A stretch of DNA of 24,192 nt from a virus. The stretch spans positions 1-24,192 of the IMG/VR virus record IMGVR_UViG_3300042261_002409; one strand, written 5' to 3'. The notes beneath the pieces were generated by a model that was not told the origin of the DNA, searched no databases, and saw only the letters and a program-made list of their open reading frames with translations. The position numbers and the translations under genes were made by a program. This document shows positions 21,028 to 24,192 of this stretch, in pieces (position 1 is the stretch's first letter; each line of letters starts with the position of its first letter).

Positions 21028-21440
21028 CACTGCGCCCTCCCGTGGAGTTCGCTCACCGACTGGGCGATCCCGCCCAACACCTCGTGGGCTCGTCGGTCGT
21101 TGTCCTGCAGCCGGTCGATGACGAGCCGAATATCCAGATCCATCGCATCCAGCCGCCGGAGCACCTCGGTCTGCATCGCCGAGCCCTGCGAGCCCGCGTG
21201 ATCGACCGACCTGGCCAGTCCCTGCATCGCCGCCGCCATTGCCTGCTGGGCGGCAACGAACTGCGCGATGAACTCCGGCGGCCGCCGGAGCAGCAGGAAC
21301 AGCCCCGCCAGGATCAGGATCCCCGGCGACCACAACGCCAGGTGCTGCAGCGTGGTCCCCCACGGCGTGACCTGGTGCTCGGCGAGGTGCCGCGCCAGGG
21401 CCTCGGTGAGCTGGTCGGTCGTGATCGCCATCCCCATCAT
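21027..21440 (-). CDS. Single-pass membrane protein, Mu gp25-like position
   Basis: This 137-residue protein has one clear membrane segment (LWSPGILILAGLFLLLRR, residues about 36-53) and a long helical cytoplasmic tail (QFVAAQQAMAAAMQGLARS, TEVLRRLDAMDLDIRLVIDR) likely to form a coiled coil. Mu gp25/DUF2730 proteins have the same design, a membrane helix followed by a coiled coil, directly upstream of gp26 and gp27. Start choice is ATG 21440 or ATG 21437; both have AGGGG upstream, and the region overlaps the stop of the spanin-like gene. A role as a holin-like or packaging accessory protein cannot be told from sequence. Confidence 0.65.
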   Translation of the reverse strand: MMGMAITTDQLTEALARHLAEHQVTPWGTTLQHLALWSPGILILAGLFLLLRRPPEFIAQFVAAQQAMAAAMQGLARSVDHAGSQGSAMQTEVLRRLDAMDLDIRLVIDRLQDNDRRAHEVLGGIAQSVSELHGRAQ

Positions 21441-21799
21441 CGCCACGCCCCTGCGGTGGCGGCCTGCGGCGTGCACACCGGATCCGGGTCCGCCGGGCCG
21501 CCGTTCGCGACCTGCAACTGCGCCCGCATCGCGCAGCGGTCGGCCAGGACCTGATCCAGCCAGGCCCGGTAGGCGGCCCAGGCGCGCACCGTGAACGCGG
21601 TGCGCGGAACCGCCTCCTCCTCGGCCGGCAGCGAGTACACCGTCACCCCGTGCTTCGTGCTGCTGCTGTCCAGCGCCAGCACATCCCGCGCCGGCGCGAC
21701 ACTAAAGGTCGCCTGTGGGCTTCTGGTGCTCGCGCACGATGCAGCCAGGAGTAGGACCGCGATCAGTAGCGCGAGACTCGGCCGCCGCTGCGTTCGCAT
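21437..21799 (-). CDS. Outer-membrane lipoprotein spanin candidate (Rz1-like)
   Basis: This 120-residue protein begins MRTQRRPSLALLIAVLLLAASC, a basic start, hydrophobic core and lipobox-like AASC with Cys22 as the likely lipidated residue. The first 98 bases overlap the end of the preceding small membrane protein gene in a different frame, the arrangement typical of Rz/Rz1 pairs. The mature part (Asp/Ser-rich, then a TVRAWAAYRAWLDQVLADR helix) has no recognised domain and is longer than many Rz1 proteins. A role in outer-membrane disruption during lysis is inferred from the lipobox and the neighbouring endolysin and holin. Confidence 0.6.
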   Translation of the reverse strand: MRTQRRPSLALLIAVLLLAASCASTRSPQATFSVAPARDVLALDSSSTKHGVTVYSLPAEEEAVPRTAFTVRAWAAYRAWLDQVLADRCAMRAQLQVANGGPADPDPVCTPQAATAGAWR

Positions 21800-21950
21800 C
21801 CGCCACCGCCTTGTTCCCGACCGCCACCGCCTTGGCATCCGCGGCGACCGTCGCCCGGCTGCGCACCCCGCGCAGCGCCCACAGGATCATGGCCACGATC
21901 GCCGCGATCGCGACCGCCACCCCCGCCCACCCGTAGCTGCTCGGCAACAT
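21702..21950 (-). CDS. Inner-membrane spanin candidate (Rz-like)
   Basis: This 82-residue protein has one N-terminal membrane helix (GVAVAIAAIVAMILWALRGV, residues 10-29) and an Ala-rich helix (ATVAADAKAVAVGNKAVADA and beyond). This is the topology of an inner-membrane spanin. The next gene, a lipoprotein, starts inside it in another frame. The ATG at 21950 has GGAG upstream in a CGAGCGGAGCGAGCG context similar to other leaders in the window. It is shorter than classical Rz, so the assignment rests on context. Confidence 0.5.
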   Translation of the reverse strand: MLPSSYGWAGVAVAIAAIVAMILWALRGVRSRATVAADAKAVAVGNKAVADANAAAAESRATDRGPTPGCIVREHQKPTGDL

Positions 21951-21970
21951 CGCTCGCTCCGCTCGCGCAT

Positions 21971-22040
21971 GGCGCATAGGGCATAGGGCCCGGGGTTCTC
22001 TGCCCTGTGCTCTCCGCCCCGTGCTCCATGCCCTGTGCCC
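21971..22040. repeat. Inverted heptamer-repeat cluster downstream of holin gene
   Basis: GCATAGGGC copies at 21974-21989 face GCCCTGTGC copies at 22002-22037, so the cluster can form a hairpin (for example 21981-21989 with 22002-22010, one mismatch). It fills much of the 188-base gap between holin and the inner-spanin candidate. No other gene is visible in this gap. Confidence 0.75.
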
Positions 22041-22072
22041 ATTCCCCCTCGCGTCCGTGTCGACCGCGCCGT

Positions 22073-22099
22073 CCCCGAGCCTGTCGAGGAGCGGCGGGG
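22073..22099. repeat. Diverged CCTGAGCCTGTCGAAGG element
   Basis: CCCCGAGCCTGTCGAGGAGC with a complementary CGGGG end resembles the element at 17669. Confidence 0.55.
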
Positions 22100-22100
22100 T

Positions 22101-22129
22101 CGGCACCCCGGGCAGGCGCCCGGGTGCCG
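22101..22129 (-). terminator. Hairpin downstream of holin gene (terminator-like)
   Basis: Arms CGGCACCC and GGGTGCCG with inner GGGC/GCCC make a 12-base-pair stem with one bulged C and a four-base loop. It lies 9 bases beyond the holin stop. There is no following T-run, so termination is not certain. Confidence 0.5.
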
Positions 22130-22138
22130 AGAGCGGCC

Positions 22139-22645
22139 TCAGCCGCTCGTCGAGGCGCCAGTCGTCTTGCTGGCGCCCAATCCCTGCACACTGCCCAGGG
22201 CCGCGTGGATCTGCTGCTTGACCTCGTCGACGTCCACGCCGGGGATCTTGGCCAGGACAAAGCCGACGGCCTGCTGGAGCTTGTCGGAGCCGCTCACCGT
22301 CAGCTCGTTGAGCTTTGCCCGCTTCGCACCCCACTCCTCGGCCATGAACACGGCGTCCCTGGCGGCCTTCCGGAGCGCCTCCTGCTTCTCGGCGCTCAGT
22401 TCGAGCCCCAGCTTCTTCGCGAGCAACGTCCCCGCCCAGACGAGCACGCCGGCCACGACCGTGGCGACGAGGCCCATCACCGCCGTCAGGAGTCCGCCCG
22501 GCTCGGCGGCCGCCGGAGCCGCCTCGGCGGCCAGGACCACGCCGTCCCAGCCCTCGGGCGCGAGCAGGGGCGGCGCGAGCAGCGCCGCGGCCACGGCCAG
22601 CACCCCCACCACCAACAGGATCGTTCGGATTCTCGGCAGTCGCAT
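22139..22645 (-). CDS. Holin, superfamily 6 / LLH type
   Basis: This 168-residue protein starts with a signal-like or membrane segment (TILLVVGVLAVAAALLAPPL), then a second membrane segment (LLTAVMGLVATVVAGVLVWAG, about 52-72). It continues with a helical cytoplasmic domain (KLGLELSAEKQEALRKAARD, AVFMAEEWGAKRAKLN, KLQQAVGFVLAKIPGVDVDE). This order matches the phage holin superfamily 6 (LLH). It would permeabilise the inner membrane to release or activate the endolysin encoded immediately upstream in the transcript. The start at 22645 has a purine-rich GGAGGGGGGAG ribosome-binding site. Confidence 0.75.
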   Translation of the reverse strand: MRLPRIRTILLVVGVLAVAAALLAPPLLAPEGWDGVVLAAEAAPAAAEPGGLLTAVMGLVATVVAGVLVWAGTLLAKKLGLELSAEKQEALRKAARDAVFMAEEWGAKRAKLNELTVSGSDKLQQAVGFVLAKIPGVDVDEVKQQIHAALGSVQGLGASKTTGASTSG

Positions 22646-22660
22646 CTCCCCCCTCCAGGC

Positions 22661-22690
22661 GCTCTGCGCCGTGCCCCATGCCCTGTGCGC
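22661..22690. repeat. TGCCCT-type heptamer tract between endolysin and holin
   Basis: About four heptamers (TGCGCCG, TGCCCCA, TGCCCTG, TGCGCC) fill the gap between the endolysin stop and the holin ribosome-binding site. Confidence 0.75.
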
Positions 22691-23101
22691 CTACGTCCGG
22701 AACAACACCTCCTGGTCCTTCGTCGCGTCGACGTCGACGTGGATCCACGTCGGGGCGTCCTCAATGCGTGTGAACCCGGCTTCGAAGGCCGCTCGAACCA
22801 GCCGGAACCGGGTCCGGCTGTTGGCACACACGATGTCCGCCGCCTCGCAGGCCTCGCCCAGCACGCCGAACCCGGCCAGGTGCGCCGAATCCTCCCGGCC
22901 GCCCTCGGCCGCGTTGTGGGCATGGCACCGGCACCCCGAGACGATCGTCAGCGGGATCCCGGCGCGCTCGCGCATGGCCTCGAGGCGCGAGAGCAGCTCG
23001 TCGGAGACCCGGCACACCCCGCACCCGCAGCGGCACGCGAACTCCGCCCGGGAGAAATGCGCGCTCAGCATGCCCCGAGCCGTGTCGACGGGATCCCCCA
23101 T
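22691..23101 (-). CDS. Endolysin, peptidase M15 family (zinc D-Ala-D-Ala or L-Ala-D-Glu type)
   Basis: This 136-residue protein matches the phage M15 peptidases that cut peptidoglycan cross-bridges. Motifs in order are FSRAEFACRCGCG, IVSGCRCHAHNAAEGG, SAHLAG (zinc ligand His74), AADIV (Asp89) and WIHVDVD (His121). Family members usually place His and Asp about seven residues apart (SxHxxGxAxD); here there are about eight extra residues (GFGVLGEA) between them. The chosen ATG at 23101 shares one base with the previous stop. Lysis genes lie upstream of packaging genes, as in Mu. There is no signal peptide, so export would depend on the holin. Confidence 0.85.
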   Translation of the reverse strand: MGDPVDTARGMLSAHFSRAEFACRCGCGVCRVSDELLSRLEAMRERAGIPLTIVSGCRCHAHNAAEGGREDSAHLAGFGVLGEACEAADIVCANSRTRFRLVRAAFEAGFTRIEDAPTWIHVDVDATKDQEVLFRT

Positions 23102-23409
23102 CACGCCCCACCCCCCGCGCCCTGTGCCGGTCCCGCCGCGATCCACGCCGCATCGTCCAGCCGCTTCACCGTGGCCACGAGCTCCGCGATCCGCGCGACC
23201 GTCCGCTCCGCCGTCTGCAGCGTCGGGTCACACCGCTTCGTCCCCGGCGCTTCCATCTGCAGCCGGATGGCCAGCGGGCAGATGATGTTCCCCAGCTCGT
23301 GCTCGAGGAACGACCGCACCCGGTGCAGATCCTCCGGGCGCAACGTCGAGAGGTCGATGTCGGGCAACTGCGGCCGTCGCACCGTCCCCGGCTCCCCTGC
23401 CGTCTCCAT
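23101..23409 (-). CDS. Small helical protein resembling a histidine-kinase DHp segment
   Basis: This 102-residue protein has a helix-rich core from residue 18 (STLRPEDLHRVRSFLEHELG) through NIICPLAIRLQME, a short linker, and a second helix (TAERTVARIAELVATVKRLD). The EHELGN...PL pattern resembles the H-box of two-component histidine kinases (HELRNPL), but there is no ATP-binding domain. This may be convergence, or an adaptor that acts on host signalling. The last dozen residues (AAGPAQGAGGGA) are encoded by repeat-like sequence. The function is unknown. The stop overlaps the endolysin ATG. Confidence 0.55.
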   Translation of the reverse strand: METAGEPGTVRRPQLPDIDLSTLRPEDLHRVRSFLEHELGNIICPLAIRLQMEAPGTKRCDPTLQTAERTVARIAELVATVKRLDDAAWIAAGPAQGAGGGA

Positions 23410-23443
23410 CTGCCCCCCCGGCCTACTGCCGACTGCCTGCTGG

Positions 23444-23650
23444 TTACTGCACCTCGCGGACGACCGCCTCCAGGTCCAGCCCCTCGATCCCCCGGGCGAT
23501 CTCGCGCGACGCGCCGATTACCCCGCGCGTGTAGTCGGTCAGCCGATCGTGCGCGAGCGAGGTCTCCCGCTCGACCCGGCGCGCCCGTGCCGCACACGCC
23601 GCCCGCACCGCCCGCGCGATCGCCGCCTCCCGCGCCGTCAGGTCGCTCAT
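23444..23650 (-). CDS. Small helical protein, unknown
   Basis: This 68-residue protein is entirely helix-like and rich in Ala/Arg/Glu (REAAIARAVRAACAARARRV, then a TRGVIGASREIARGIEGLDL segment). It begins at the ATG at 23650 with a GGGGGC upstream, 11 bases after the stop of the gp16-like gene. Codon use matches its neighbours. It could be a small DNA- or protein-binding accessory protein; no family is recognised. Confidence 0.55.
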   Translation of the reverse strand: MSDLTAREAAIARAVRAACAARARRVERETSLAHDRLTDYTRGVIGASREIARGIEGLDLEAVVREVQ

Positions 23651-23661
23651 CCCTGCGCCCC

Positions 23662-24192
23662 CTATGCCTCGCGTGGCGTCCCGACCTCGCCCGCCTGCCC
23701 GGCGGGCAGGGACCGCGGACCGTCGACCTCGGACCGCGCGACGGCGCGCCGCCGCGCCTTCACCGCCTTCAGCGCCTGGATGCACTTGCTGGTGTCCGCC
23801 GCGCTCTGCGGCCACGGGTGCCCACAGGCCGTCAGGTAGATCCCTTCTTGCTCCCGCCGGTCCAGGTGCAGCTCCCGCTCCGCGATCACCTTCAAGAGCT
23901 GCATCTGCGGCAAGGTCGGCCGCAGCGACCCGTCCAGCCGCCGCTCCGCCGCCCCCGCCCGCCGCCGGTCCGTCTTCGGCCTCCCCCGCGCCCCGTGCCC
24001 TGTGCCCTGTGCCCGCGGAATGTCCGCCAGGATCCGCGTGAGCTCCTCCAGGGTGCAGGTGGTCAGCCCGAACTCCTCCACCAGCGTTCGCCCCACCACC
24101 TCGGACGCCCGCGCGCGCATCCCGTCCAGGTCCCACCCCGCCTCGAACGCCCGCAGCACGATCCGCTGCCGCAGCTTCCCCTCGGGGGTCAT
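23662..24192 (-). CDS. Possible GemA/gp16-like regulatory protein, at window edge
   Basis: This 176-residue reading frame begins with the ATG in the last three bases of the window and may extend beyond it. It has two segments of the kind found in Mu gp16/GemA-type regulators: RTLVEEFGLTTCTLEELTRI near residue 34, and LRPTLPQMQLLKVIAERELH, followed later by CIQALKAVKARRRA. The linker (residues 60-70) is encoded by a TGCCCT-type heptamer tract and the last 25 residues by GGACCTCGG and CCTGCCC repeats; the TAG stop also lies in a heptamer. The GemA assignment is weak and rests on the segment pattern and on gp16 preceding late genes in Mu. Confidence 0.4.
   Translation of the reverse strand: MTPEGKLRQRIVLRAFEAGWDLDGMRARASEVVGRTLVEEFGLTTCTLEELTRILADIPRAQGTGHGARGRPKTDRRRAGAAERRLDGSLRPTLPQMQLLKVIAERELHLDRREQEGIYLTACGHPWPQSAADTSKCIQALKAVKARRRAVARSEVDGPRSLPAGQAGEVGTPREA
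23691..23740. repeat. Composite CCTGCCCGG palindrome and GGACCTCGG repeats
   Basis: CTGCCCGGCGGGCAG is followed by GGACCGCGGACC and GACCTCGGACC. It encodes the C-terminus of the gp16-like protein. Confidence 0.7.
23991..24014. repeat. TGCCCT-type heptamer tract inside gp16-like gene
   Basis: Three and a half heptamers (CGTGCCC, TGTGCCC, TGTGCCC) are in frame and encode AQGTGHGARG between the two helical segments. Confidence 0.8.

Noticed and set aside
22101-22129. The hairpin after the holin as a definite intrinsic terminator.
   Set aside because: There is no T-run on the transcribed strand after the stem, so it is recorded only as terminator-like.
1-24192. tRNA or rRNA genes.
   Set aside because: No cloverleaf-type or rRNA-like stretch was noticed; a tRNAscan search would settle this.

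Overview
This GC-rich 24.2 kb window is the late (lysis, head, tail) region of a Mu-like transposable phage or prophage with a long non-contractile tail. Every gene I can support lies on the minus strand, so the module is read from 24192 down to 1. The packaging and head proteins are Mu-type: a DUF3486 small terminase, the large terminase, a DUF935 portal, a MuF-type protein, a protease I with an internal scaffold start, DUF1320, DUF1834 and a gpG-like protein. The tail (tube, frameshifting assembly chaperone, tape measure, J-like hub, S74 fibre) is siphovirus-like; no contractile sheath or Mu baseplate genes are seen. A spanin-like lipoprotein gene suggests a Gram-negative host. High GC, GTG starts and abundant host-style interspersed repeats fit an environmental bacterium or metagenome-assembled genome, but no taxon can be named from the sequence alone.

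Layout in transcription order. 24192-23101: a partial GemA/gp16-like regulator candidate and two small unknown genes. 23101-21437: lysis cassette (M15 endolysin, holin, overlapping inner- and outer-membrane spanin candidates). 21440-18440: gp25- and gp26-like genes, small terminase, large terminase. 18447-15009: a small zinc-ribbon-like gene, portal, and a MuF protein carrying a C-terminal PBECR2-like nuclease/toxin domain. 14849-11420: protease with nested scaffold, decoration/head-fibre protein, major capsid. 11270-9556: head-tail connector genes. 9486-4843: tail tube, tail assembly chaperone with a programmed -1 frameshift, tape measure. 4843-1: tail hub with two internal repeat arrays, four small coupled tail genes, and an S74-type tail fibre.

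Many genes overlap by 1-8 bases (ATGA, GTGA, TGATG junctions), which suggests long polycistronic transcripts with translational coupling. Most of the larger gaps hold short interspersed repeats or inverted repeats rather than promoters. At least five repeat styles occur: tandem heptamers of the TGCCCT type, GGACCTCGG-type repeats, CTGCCTGC/GCAGGCAG palindromes, a CCTGAGCCTGTCGAAGG element, and a GTCCGACCGG type. Several also sit in frame inside structural genes. I found no tRNA, rRNA, CRISPR array or insertion sequence, and no gene-free stretch longer than 300 bases.

The points most worth following up are the MuF-PBECR2 fusion, the apparent displacement of the portal's C-terminal domain into the MuF reading frame across a G-run, the textbook -1 slippery site in the tail chaperone, the nested scaffold start, the twin 5x33-bp arrays in the hub, and the unusual load of bacterial-style repeats in a phage structural operon.
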